Below, piece after piece: positions 43,846-51,844 of a stretch of 64,000 nt of DNA. Numbering within the stretch: position 1 is the stretch's first letter; each line of letters starts with the position of its first letter. Position numbers and translations under genes: made by a program. Source of the stretch: Nocardia sp. alder85J (lineage in GTDB: Bacteria; Actinomycetota; Actinomycetes; Mycobacteriales; Mycobacteriaceae); assembly GCF_020176955.2 (NCBI RefSeq), contig NZ_JAIUCZ020000016.1:1-64000 (forward strand), in the 5' to 3' direction. The notes beneath the pieces were generated by a model. It ran no database searches. It worked only from the letters and a program-made list of their open reading frames with translations, and was not told where the DNA came from.

Positions 43846-45642
43846 TCAGCGGCCGAGTCCGGCCAGTGTGCGCGTGAGAGTGTCGACGGCAGTGGGGTAG
43901 TCCCGCGCCGAAGGGGTGGCGTAACCGAGCACGAGGGAGGGCGGGTAATGGTGACGGTCGGTGCGGAGCAGGTCGGTCAGGCCGAAGGTGGTCACCGACG
44001 CCGCGGCCAGCGCGGTACGGGCGGCGGCCTCGGTCGTGCCGGGCGGGAGCTCGAGCACGGCGTGCAGACCCGCCTCCAGGCCCCGGATCACGCTGTGCGG
44101 CAGGTCGTTCCGGACGGCCGCGGTGAGCAGGTCCCGGCGGCGGCGATAACCGCGCCGTGCGGTGCGCAGATGCCGGTCGTAGGCACCGGTGTCGATCAAC
44201 CGGGCCAGGGCCAGCTGATCGAGCGTGCGCCAGTCGTGGGTGCGGCGCTTGGCCGCCACCAGCCGGTCCAGCAGCCCGGGCGGGCAGACGATCCAGCCGA
44301 GCCGGACGGCCGGACCGATGGTCTTGCTGGTGGACCCGGCGTAGATCACCCGCGCGGGCCCGCGCGGGTGCAGGGCGGCGGTGGGGTGCCGGTCGTAGCG
44401 GAATTCGCCGTCGTAGTCGTCCTCGACGATCCAGCCGCCCCGATCGTCGGCCCAGTCCAGCAGCGCGGTGCGGCGCTGCGGGGTCATGGCCACCCCGGTC
44501 GGGAACTGGTGCGCCGGTGTGCACACCACCGCCCCCGCGCCGGAACCGATCAGCGCGTCGACCCGAATCCCGTTGTCGTCCACCGGAATATCGGCCACCG
44601 TCAGCCGCGTCGCGACCAGTCGCGCATGGTCGCCGATCGACGGATCCTCCATCCCCACCGTCCCGACACCCAGTTCGGCGAACACGTCGGCGAGCAACCC
44701 CAGCGCCTGCGTATAACCGGAACAGATCACCACCTGCGCCGGATCCACCCGCATCCCGCGCACCCGCCCCAGATAGGCCGCGAGGGTGGTGCGCAGCTCG
44801 AGCCGTCCGCGCGGATCACCGAAACCGAACGCGTCGGCCGGCGCCTCGCGCAGGGCGACCCGCATCGCCCGGGTCCAGGCATTGCGCGGAAACGCGCCGA
44901 CATCCGGGCGGCCGGGCCGCAGATCGAACCGATACGTCCCCTCCGCCGGTGCCGGTGTCGCGGCCTCGTGGTCCGCCGCCACGACACCGGCCGCCACCCG
45001 CGTCCCCGCCCCCTGCCGTGCGGTGAGCCACCCCTCGGCCACCAATTGCTCGAACACCGTGGTCACGGTGCCCCGCGACAGTCCGAGTTGTGCGGCGAGG
45101 TCCCGGCTCGACGGCAGCCCGCTCCCCGCGCGCAACCGCCCGTCCCGGATCGCGCCGCGCAACGCCTCTTCCAGCGCGTGCCTGCGGGTCCCGTGCGCGG
45201 TCAGCTCCAGCAGCAGTTCGGGACCGGGAGGCCGACCGGACACAGTCGCCCCCGGTCGGCGAGGTGCGGGCAGTTCAGGACAGGTGGGTCGCGGGTCCCC
45301 TGGCTGGTGAGGCCGGGGGAGTTCGGATACAGCGGCCCTCGGCCGGTGGGGTTCCGGCAGTTCGGGGCCGATGGTCCCGCCCGATACGGCTGTCCCCCGG
45401 CCGACCGGTTCGCGGTGCGATTCCGCCGGTGGCGGCGGGTTGTGCCTTGTGATGTTTCGAGTTGCCGGGGCTCGGCCGAGCGTGTCCCGAGTGGACCGGT
45501 TGTCGAGCGACGCCGTCGAGTTGTGCGGCACCGGCGTGTAGTCGGCGGTGTTCCGGCCGGCGGGAGGGTGGCCGGTCGGGGGTCGATTCGTCGAGTGGCC
45601 GTCGGCTGTCGCGGCGGGGTCGTCGTTGTTCGGGTACAGCAT
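43846..45642 (-). CDS. MocR/PdxR-type GntR-aminotransferase regulator
   Basis: The 598-aa product has a winged-helix GntR domain (from about residue 145: RRHALEEALRGAIRDGRL, SSRDLAAQLGLSRGTVTTVF) and a fold-type I aminotransferase domain with the PLP lysine in AGSTSKTIGPAVRLGW and CTPAHQFPTG. MocR proteins sense PLP or amino acids and control nearby genes. The first 133 residues are Pro/His-rich with ELPEPHRP, ELPRPHQP, ELPAPRRP repeats and not part of the family; GTG 45243 (VSGRPPGPELLLEL) may be the true start. Operator-like repeats sit just upstream of 45642. Confidence 0.9.
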   Translation of the reverse strand: MLYPNNDDPAATADGHSTNRPPTGHPPAGRNTADYTPVPHNSTASLDNRSTRDTLGRAPATRNITRHNPPPPAESHREPVGRGTAVSGGTIGPELPEPHRPRAAVSELPRPHQPGDPRPTCPELPAPRRPGATVSGRPPGPELLLELTAHGTRRHALEEALRGAIRDGRLRAGSGLPSSRDLAAQLGLSRGTVTTVFEQLVAEGWLTARQGAGTRVAAGVVAADHEAATPAPAEGTYRFDLRPGRPDVGAFPRNAWTRAMRVALREAPADAFGFGDPRGRLELRTTLAAYLGRVRGMRVDPAQVVICSGYTQALGLLADVFAELGVGTVGMEDPSIGDHARLVATRLTVADIPVDDNGIRVDALIGSGAGAVVCTPAHQFPTGVAMTPQRRTALLDWADDRGGWIVEDDYDGEFRYDRHPTAALHPRGPARVIYAGSTSKTIGPAVRLGWIVCPPGLLDRLVAAKRRTHDWRTLDQLALARLIDTGAYDRHLRTARRGYRRRRDLLTAAVRNDLPHSVIRGLEAGLHAVLELPPGTTEAAARTALAAASVTTFGLTDLLRTDRHHYPPSLVLGYATPSARDYPTAVDTLTRTLAGLGR

Positions 45643-45645
45643 GGC

Positions 45646-45691
45646 AAGTGGTCCAATTTTTTGTGTCGGCAGTGGATCATTCTAATGGACT
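45646..45691. promoter_or_regulatory. MocR operator repeats
   Basis: AAGTGGTCCAAT (45646-45657), AGTGGATCATT (45671-45681) and ATGGACTA (45684-45691) are related direct repeats resembling the AAAGTGGWCTA boxes known for PdxR. They lie between mocR and the divergent epimerase gene. Confidence 0.6.
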
Positions 45692-45800
45692 ACCGAGTGC
45701 GTAGCGTGATCATCGGGCGGCCGGACGCGGTGGCGGCGATCGGCCTTCCCCTGCGGCAATGGAACACGGCCGCAACGACATTCGAGAGTGAGGAGTGGCT

Positions 45801-46673
45801 GTGCGGATCTTCGTGGCAGGTGCTACCGGGGCGATCGGGCGGCCTCTGGTCGCGGCGCTGGTGGCGGCGGGGCATCGGGTGGCCGGGACCTCGCGGACCG
45901 AGGCGGGGGTGGCAGCGGTGCGAGCGCTCGGGGCCGAAGGGGTGCGGCTGGACGTCTTCGACGCCGACGCGGTCGGGCGGGCGGTGGCCGCGGCGGCACC
46001 GGATGTGGTGGTGCATCAGTTGACGGCGCTCAGTGGGGGCACCCCTGCCGAGAACGGCCGCATCCGGGTGGCCGGCACCCGGAATCTGGTGGATGCGGCG
46101 CTGGCCGCCGGGGTGGAAAGAATTGTTGCCCAGTCGATCTCCTGGGTCTACCAGCCGGGGGACACGCCTGCGGACGAGGCCACGCCGCTGGATCTCGGCG
46201 CGCCGGAGCCCCGGGCAACGACGGTGGCCGGGGTGCGGGCGCTGGAGGAGGCGGTCGCGGAGCTGCCGCAGCACGTGGTGCTGCGATACGGGCTGCTCTA
46301 CGGGCCGGGCACCTGGTATCGGCGCGGCGGGCTGGCCGACGCCGTACTGCACGGTGACACCTCCGATCCGGCGGCCGGATTCATGGCGAACCTGGTGCCG
46401 AACGATGCGGTGGCCTCGTTCGTGCACGTCGACGATGCCGCACGCGCCACCGTCGAGGCGCTGGACTGGCCCAGCGGCACGGTGAACGTGGTGGACGACG
46501 AGCCCGCTCCGGGCCGGGAATGGGTGCCGGTGCTGGCGGCCGCCGTCGGCGCGCCGGCGCCGGCGCCGGTGTCCGGCCGCGCCGGATGGGAGCGCGGCGC
46601 CACCAACGCGCTGGCCCGCTCCCTGGGCTGGAAGCCGCAACACGCCGCCTGGCGCACCGGTTTCGGCGCATGA
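45801..46673 (+). CDS. NAD(P)-dependent epimerase/dehydratase family protein
   Basis: The 290-aa extended-SDR protein starts with the dinucleotide-binding VRIFVAGATGAIGRPLVAAL and has the family's WVYQPG, LRYGLLYGPG and VNVVDDEP segments. The Tyr-x-x-x-Lys pair of classical SDRs is not seen, so it is likely of the atypical NmrA/YbjT type. GTG 45801 is 7 nt from GAGG (45790-45793). As the gene divergent to mocR it may be its target. Confidence 0.88.
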   Translation: MRIFVAGATGAIGRPLVAALVAAGHRVAGTSRTEAGVAAVRALGAEGVRLDVFDADAVGRAVAAAAPDVVVHQLTALSGGTPAENGRIRVAGTRNLVDAALAAGVERIVAQSISWVYQPGDTPADEATPLDLGAPEPRATTVAGVRALEEAVAELPQHVVLRYGLLYGPGTWYRRGGLADAVLHGDTSDPAAGFMANLVPNDAVASFVHVDDAARATVEALDWPSGTVNVVDDEPAPGREWVPVLAAAVGAPAPAPVSGRAGWERGATNALARSLGWKPQHAAWRTGFGA

Positions 46674-47232
46674 GCACCGTGGATGCGGGCACCCGAGCGG
46701 TTGGCATAATTCCCGGCACTCCGGCACTCCGGCACTCCGGCACTCCGGCACTCCGGCACTCCGGCACTCCGGCACTCCGGAGTTTGCATGTTGGCGGCGT
46801 GCCCCACGAAGTAGGAACGCATCCGCTATGCCTGCGAGCATCTGGTCAGGGCTTGCAGGCGCGTGGCTGCGCAGTATTGCGGTCTCGGGGCTGTGGGGCC
46901 GGGCCTGACTACCCCGGCGGGTCGGCGGCCTCGCGGTCCGTCGAACCGAAGTCCGGTAAACCGGTGCCCGGCGGTCTGGTGGCTCGGTAATTCGGTCGGC
47001 GTGATTCGCCACCGCGCGCAGGTTATCGGTGATTCGAACGTGCAGGGCGTCGTGGCGCTTCGGTGTGCTGGTGCTCTCGGTGAGTACCGGGCTTTGTGTC
47101 GGGGCGTGTGGGTGTGGGTCGACTGTCCTGGCTGTGCCGGCGGTGCCTGTGGGTGGGGTCGAGTACCGGGGCATCGGCTGGTGTGAGGGCTTGTATATCA
47201 ACAGGTTTCGACTGGATGAGGAGGCGGACGGG
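46674..47232. other. 559-bp intergenic region with a variable repeat
   Basis: It holds an 8-bp tandem repeat (46713-46780) and then about 450 bp with no convincing gene. The right end carries the RBS of the PEP-mutase-family gene (GAGGAGG about 47218-47224). Confidence 0.6.
46713..46780. repeat. 8-bp tandem repeat CCGGCACT, 8.5 copies
   Basis: Eight perfect copies of CCGGCACT plus CCGG, without a mismatch. The run ends in CTCCGGAG, a palindrome. It lies 40 bp after the epimerase stop, outside genes. Uniform repeats of this kind change copy number by slippage. Confidence 0.95.
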
Positions 47233-47988
47233 ATGACTGGTCTTGCAGCGAAGGCGGTGGCGTTCCGGGAGTTGCATCGGCCGGGGGATCCGGTGGTGCT
47301 GCCGACGGTATGGGATGCGTGGTCGGCGAATCTGGTGCAGGAGAGCGGTTTTCGGGGGTTGACGGTGGGGAGTCATCCGCTGGCGGCTGCGGTGGGGGCG
47401 CGGGACGGGGAGGGGATGAGTTTCGCGCAGGTGCTGGGGCGGGTGCGGGAAATCGCTGCGGCCGTGGATATTCCGGTGTCGGTGGATGTGGAGTCGGGGT
47501 ACGGGGTGGAGGCGGTGCGGTTGACGGAGGGGTTGATCGAGGCGGGGGCGGTGGGGCTCAATATCGAGGACACCGTGCACGGCGAGGGTGGGCGGTTGCG
47601 AGGGCCGCAGGAGCATGCCGAGGTGGTGGCGGGGTTGCGGGCTGCGGCCGATGCGGCGGGGGTGCCGGTGGTGGTCAATGCCCGGACCGATCTGTTCCTG
47701 CGGGAGGACGGTGATCCGGCGGATCGGGTGGCGCGGGCCGTGGCGCGGTTGCTGCTGGCGGCGGAGGCGGGGGCCGATGTGTTGTATCCGATCGGGCGGC
47801 ACGACGCGGCGACGTTGCGGCGGTTGACGGCGGCGCTGCCGTTGCCGGTGAATGCTGTCACCTCGCCGGAGGCCGGTGATCGGGCGGAGTTCGCCGCGGC
47901 GGGTGCGGGTCGGATCAGTTTCGGGCCGTTTCTCCAGTACCGGCTCGCGGCGGAGGCCGACCGCTTGCTGCACCGCTGGCGAGAGTGA
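47233..47988 (+). CDS. Isocitrate lyase/PEP mutase-family enzyme
   Basis: The 251-aa TIM-barrel enzyme has VLPTVWDAWSANLVQESGF, TVGSHPLAAAVGARDGE, SVDVESGYG and the GLNIEDTVHGEG motif, with a NARTDLF segment. This places it in the PEP-mutase/2-methylisocitrate-lyase-like superfamily; such actinobacterial proteins are often annotated as carboxyphosphonoenolpyruvate mutase or oxaloacetate decarboxylase-like. The isocitrate-lyase catalytic KKCGH motif is absent. ATG 47233 follows GAGGAGG by about 8 nt. Confidence 0.9.
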   Translation: MTGLAAKAVAFRELHRPGDPVVLPTVWDAWSANLVQESGFRGLTVGSHPLAAAVGARDGEGMSFAQVLGRVREIAAAVDIPVSVDVESGYGVEAVRLTEGLIEAGAVGLNIEDTVHGEGGRLRGPQEHAEVVAGLRAAADAAGVPVVVNARTDLFLREDGDPADRVARAVARLLLAAEAGADVLYPIGRHDAATLRRLTAALPLPVNAVTSPEAGDRAEFAAAGAGRISFGPFLQYRLAAEADRLLHRWRE

Positions 47989-48160
47989 GGGGGATGTGAT
48001 CCAGGCAACTCGGCGTCGCAATCTCACCGCAGCGGCCGGGTGCTAACTTTGAAATCGATAGTCTCGGCAATGAGAACGCTACTTGCCTATTTGTAGAGTG
48101 GTGTTTCCGGCCGGGCGCCCGCCGGGTTCGGCCGGTCGGGGTGAAGGTGAGGAGTGTGCA

Positions 48161-48931
48161 GTGACGGTCGAGACGAGGCTGGAGGAGCGTCGGCACATTC
48201 TTCGTGAGCTCCGGTTCGCCACCCGCAAGGTCGGTGACGAACTGCACGGAAGTGCCGAGATCACGCCCGAGATGCATGTGCCCGGCACCGGTCATCTGCG
48301 GACCTCGATCCTCGCCACCTGGGCGGATACGGTCTCGGGTCTGCTCGCGGCCCTGCTCATGGGGCCGCGGGTGCCCGTCACGCTGGAACTGGACGTGAAC
48401 GTCTACCGTCCGCTGCCGGGTGCGGGGGTGGTGCGGATGATCGGCCGCACGGTCAAGGTGGGCCGCTCGGTGTTCGTCGCCGAGACGGAGTGCAGCGTCG
48501 ACGGGGTGCCGGTGGCCTTCGGCGCGGCCTCCTTCATGGTGGCGCCCAATCCGGACGTGCAGTTCCACGGCAACCTGAGCATCGACATGCCCGCCGGGAC
48601 CGAGCGCCTCACCGTGCCGCTGGCCGACCGGGCGGGCTGTGAGCGGCGTGCTCCGGGGGTGGCGGTGCTGCCGCGCACCGAAGACGGGCTGAATGCGTCC
48701 AACACCGTCAATGGTGGCCTGATCGCGCTCGCCGCCGAAGAAGCGGTGCTCTCACTGGCACCCGGTGACAGCCTCAGCTTCCTCGGGCTGCGGTATCTGC
48801 AAGCGGCCCGCGTCGGCCCGGTGGTCGCCACCGCCCAACTCCACGACGGTGTCGGCCGCGTCGAACTGCGCGACTCCGGTAACGAGAACCGCCTCGCCAC
48901 CCTGGCCACGGCCCGCACTTTCAACAGCTGA
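48161..48931 (+). CDS. Double-hotdog thioesterase-like protein
   Basis: The 256-aa product shows two hotdog halves: residues about 20-130 (HLRTSILATWADTVSGLLAA, LELDVNVYRPLPG) and about 150-250 (GGLIALAAEEAVLSLAPGD, GLRYLQAARVGPVVATAQL). Both fit acyl-CoA thioesterase/PaaI-type folds, with possible catalytic Asp in WADTV and in the second half Glu in AAEEA. The acyl substrate is unknown. GTG 48161 is 7 nt from GGTGAGGAG (48146-48153). An IS5-type element is inserted 20 bp after the stop. Confidence 0.85.
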   Translation: MTVETRLEERRHILRELRFATRKVGDELHGSAEITPEMHVPGTGHLRTSILATWADTVSGLLAALLMGPRVPVTLELDVNVYRPLPGAGVVRMIGRTVKVGRSVFVAETECSVDGVPVAFGAASFMVAPNPDVQFHGNLSIDMPAGTERLTVPLADRAGCERRAPGVAVLPRTEDGLNASNTVNGGLIALAAEEAVLSLAPGDSLSFLGLRYLQAARVGPVVATAQLHDGVGRVELRDSGNENRLATLATARTFNS

Positions 48932-48951
48932 AACAGGCTTCTTCGCACAGT

Positions 48952-49972
48952 GAGCCATTCCGGGTAAGCGGCGTGTCGGGCGCTCACGCTGTGCGGCGGT
49001 GTTCGAGTTGGAGCAGTACCAGTGCGGCGGCGGTGATGGCGCCGATTCGCCACGGGCACAGCGTGACTCGGCGAAGAGCTTTGAAAGTGGTTTTGAGCAG
49101 CGCGTTTCCGCGCTCGCCGAGGGCTCTGCGGGTGTTGTGAGCCTTGTTGGCGGTCTTGTGTTCCTCGGTGAGCGTCCCGCCGGCCGGGGTCTTGGTCGCG
49201 GTGGTGATCAGCGGGGCTTGTCCTTCGTAGCCGAGATCGCCCAGCACAGCAAGGTCGTGGCTGGTCCAGCCGGTGAACGCATCATGCACACCCTCGTGGG
49301 TACGCAACGCTTTGGTGTCGTGTTCGCGGCCGGGCCGCACGTCGGAAGTCCAGATCGGAAATCCGTCGGGCACCGTCACGACCTGCACGTTCCCGCCGTG
49401 GTGGCGGTGTTTGCCGGACCACCACAGATCGACGCGGCGACCGCTGGAACTGCCCTTGCGCAGGGTCGGTCCGGGTTCGCTGATCCGATCGGTTTCGATA
49501 AGCGTGCCATCGACCGAAACATGCTCGTGCCCAGCCAGATACGCCTCCCATAACGCCTGCCCGAGGTCGGGTGCCTGGTCGGCGAGCACGTCGATCCCTT
49601 CGTGAAGGTAGGCGTAGCAGGTGGATTTACCGATGCCGTGATCGACGGCGAGCTGGCTGACACGAACAGCGTCGAGGAACCAGCGGAGCACGAGAACGGC
49701 CTGGTCAAAGCAGCACAGCGCCCGCCGCCCCGCACGAGTGCCCCGGCGACGGCGTTCGGTTTCGAGCAGGCTGGTCAAGCGTTCGACAGTGGGCTCGGAG
49801 ACCGGCAGGACGGCTGTGTATGTCACACTCATGGGGCGCGGAGTTCCTATGAAGTTGTCTTCTTGGTCGAAACAACCTCTACCAGGCACTCCGCGCTTTC
49901 ACGTTGCACCCCAACACGTTCCGGCGTGTCACCAGGTCAAGCCGCCGCAGCCACCCTTACCCGGAATGGCTC
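48952..49972 (-). mobile_element. Complete IS5-type insertion sequence, 1,021 bp
   Basis: GAGCCATTCCGGGTAAG is found at 48952-48968 and inverted at 49956-49972 as perfect 17-bp terminal repeats. The element is flanked by AGT (48949-48951 and 49973-49975), a 3-bp target duplication of the ANT form that I recall for the ISL2 group of IS5. The single intact transposase gene fills it. The perfect ends suggest a recent insertion. Confidence 0.93.
48984..49832 (-). CDS. IS5-family transposase
   Basis: The 282-aa protein has an N-terminal HTH (FLDAVRVSQLAVDHGIGKST) and a DDE domain (DDE_Tnp_4-like) with the acidic residues in HVSVDGTLIE, VLGDLGYEG and LGERGNALLK. These cut and join the terminal repeats of its own element. 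ATG 49832 was chosen; an in-frame GTG lies further upstream. The frame is intact, so the element is potentially active. Confidence 0.93.
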   Translation of the reverse strand: MSVTYTAVLPVSEPTVERLTSLLETERRRRGTRAGRRALCCFDQAVLVLRWFLDAVRVSQLAVDHGIGKSTCYAYLHEGIDVLADQAPDLGQALWEAYLAGHEHVSVDGTLIETDRISEPGPTLRKGSSSGRRVDLWWSGKHRHHGGNVQVVTVPDGFPIWTSDVRPGREHDTKALRTHEGVHDAFTGWTSHDLAVLGDLGYEGQAPLITTATKTPAGGTLTEEHKTANKAHNTRRALGERGNALLKTTFKALRRVTLCPWRIGAITAAALVLLQLEHRRTA

Positions 49973-49978
49973 AGTGAT

Positions 49979-50767
49979 TCACATGTCTGCCCGGCATTCG
50001 TCGCTGGGTGTGGCGAGTGCCTCGGGCAGGTGGGAAACGGCTTGCCATGCCGGTCGTGTCCGGGGCATGACCGGCGCGTCCGCCGTCGGCGGCGTGATCC
50101 GGTCCGGCGCGACGGCTGCCGGATGTGCTCGGCCCTCGCCTGCGTGATCGGTGGTGGTGCGGGATCTGGCGGGCCAGGCCGCCATCGCCAGTTCGGCGAC
50201 CGCCGCCAGCGCTGCCGTATCGATGCCGTCGCGGGCGCGCTGGGACATGCCCTGGACGACCACGGCGAAGTAGTCGGCGAGCGCGGTGGTGTCGGTGCCG
50301 GCGGGTAGTTCGCCGTCGTGTGCCGCCGTGGTCAGGCGGTCGCGGAAGATCTCCAGGTTCGCTCGGCGTAATCCGCGCAGGTATTCCTCGACGGCGGTGT
50401 CCTGCGGGGTGATGTTGGTGGCGGCGGTGATGACCAGGCAGCCGGGGGGATGAGACGGGTCGCTGTAGAAGTGTGCGGCGTCGCGCAGGATGCGGGCGAA
50501 AGCGGTTCGGGCCGTGGGCTCCTGGGCGAGGGCGGTGGTGACGAAATCGGCGCCGGGGACGGCGGCGTAGGTGGCGACCGCCTCCCGGAACAGGGCCTGC
50601 TTATCGCCGAATGCCTGGTAGAGGCTGGCGGAGCGGATGCCCATGGCGGTGGTGAGGTCCGACAGTGCGGTGGCGTGGTAGCCGCGCTCCCAGAACAGGT
50701 GGGTCGCGGCCGTCAGCGCCGCGTCGCGGTCGAAGGTGCGGGGGCGTCCCCGTGCCGGTGTTCCCAT
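49979..50767 (-). CDS. TetR-family regulator with a long C-terminal tail
   Basis: The 262-aa protein has a TetR HTH (about 22-62, ALSDLTTAMGIRSASLYQAF) and a ligand domain ending near residue 200 (AELAMAAWP), followed by a 60-residue Pro/Arg/Ala-rich tail. ATG 50767 is 7 nt downstream of TAAAAT on its strand, with no RBS, a leaderless pattern. A pair of CGATCGTTCAA-type repeats lies in the divergent spacer to an SDR gene that it probably represses. An IS5-type element ends 7 bp beyond its stop codon. Confidence 0.9.
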   Translation of the reverse strand: MGTPARGRPRTFDRDAALTAATHLFWERGYHATALSDLTTAMGIRSASLYQAFGDKQALFREAVATYAAVPGADFVTTALAQEPTARTAFARILRDAAHFYSDPSHPPGCLVITAATNITPQDTAVEEYLRGLRRANLEIFRDRLTTAAHDGELPAGTDTTALADYFAVVVQGMSQRARDGIDTAALAAVAELAMAAWPARSRTTTDHAGEGRAHPAAVAPDRITPPTADAPVMPRTRPAWQAVSHLPEALATPSDECRADM

Positions 50768-50774
50768 GTCGCTT

Positions 50775-50824
50775 ATTTTAGAGCGATCGTTCAACTATAT
50801 GCTAGCGTCATTTTTGAATGATCG
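50775..50824. promoter_or_regulatory. Divergent TetR/SDR promoter with an inverted repeat
   Basis: CGATCGTTCAA (50784-50794) and its near-complement TTGAATGATCG (50814-50824, one mismatch) flank an AT-rich core. The tetR -10 candidate TAAAAT is at 50775-50780 (minus strand). TTGAATG recurs at 50833-50839. Confidence 0.65.
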
Positions 50825-50849
50825 ACCAAAAATTGAATGTGAGGGTGTC

Positions 50850-51604
50850 ATGGGTGTGCTGGACGGCAAGGTGGCGCTGGTGACCGGCGGTAGCCGGGGG
50901 ATCGGGCGGGCCGTCGCCGAGCGGCTGGGGCGCGACGGTGCGGTGGTGGGCGTCGCCTACGCCACCGACCGGGCCGCCGCCGACGCGGTGGTGGCCGGGA
51001 TCGGCGCGGCCGGTGGGCGGGCGTTCGCGCTGCGGGCCGAATTCGGCGGGCACGGCGATGCGGCCCGGCTGTGGGCGGCCTTCGACGCCGCCACTCCGGT
51101 CCCGGGCGTGGACATCATCGTGAACAATGCCGGAACCAACAGTCCCGCCGATATTTCCGCGCTGACCGAAGCCGAGTTCGACCGGGTCTTCGCGATCAAC
51201 GTGCGGGCGCCGTTCTTCGTCGTGCGGGAAGGGTTGCGGCGCCTGCGCGACGGTGGCCGGATCGTCAACATCTCCAGCGGCGCAGCGCGGCTGGCGATGC
51301 CCGCCGCGATCGCCTACGGCTCCACCAAGGGGGCATTGGACACCTTCACCGTGAACCTGGCCAAGGAGCTGGGTTCACGTGGCATCACGGTGAATTCGGT
51401 CGCCCCGGCATCGTCGACACCGACATCAACGCCGGCTGGCTGCGCGGGAACCCCGAGGCCATGGCCGGCGCCGCGGCCCTGTCGGCGCTCGGCCGGGTCG
51501 GCACACCCGACGACATCGCGGGCATCGTCGCCTTCCTGGCCTCCGCGGACGGTCGCTGGGTCACCGGCCGGGTCGTCGACGCCACCGGCGGGGCCGGATT
51601 GTGA
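50850..51604 (+). pseudogene. SDR oxidoreductase with a 1-base frameshift
   Basis: From ATG 50850 the frame encodes a classical SDR: TGGSRGIGRAV, NNAGTNSPADI, SSGAARLAMPAAIAYGSTKG (catalytic Tyr and Lys) and GITVNSVAP. At about 51405-51409 the frame is lost; the next frame continues with GIVDTDINAGWLRGN, then VGTPDDIAGIVAFLAS to a stop at 51604. The span is 755 bp, one short of 252 codons, so a single G is missing in the VAPGI codons. It is either a recent inactivation or a sequencing error. Repaired it would be a 251-aa 3-oxoacyl-ACP-reductase-like enzyme. Confidence 0.85.
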
Positions 51605-51844
51605 ACCGGCCCAGCCGATTCCGGCGGACGACTCGGCTCGGCCCCATCCACTGCCGGGGGCGCCCCCGAATCGTGGTCCGGACCCGGCCATTCCGGCCGC
51701 TGGACCAACCATGCTGTACCACCGCCAGGGTGCGGGGGTCCGGCCACGGCCGTTCGGCTACTGGCTCAGCCCGCCGGTATCCGCCTACCCGGTGCCGGGG
51801 CGTCCTGGATCATGAACCTGCCCCGGCGATTTCCGGCCGTCGGC

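Noticed and set aside
46713..46780. Possible CRISPR array
   Set aside because: The 8-bp units are contiguous with no spacers, so it is a simple tandem repeat.
46298..46822. Minus-strand ORF with PECRSAGV repeats
   Set aside because: The repeat peptides come only from reading through the 8-bp DNA repeat; the rest is antisense to the epimerase.
50850..51604. Programmed frameshift in the SDR gene
   Set aside because: No slippery heptamer or stimulatory structure is seen; a lost G in CCGGGC explains it simply.
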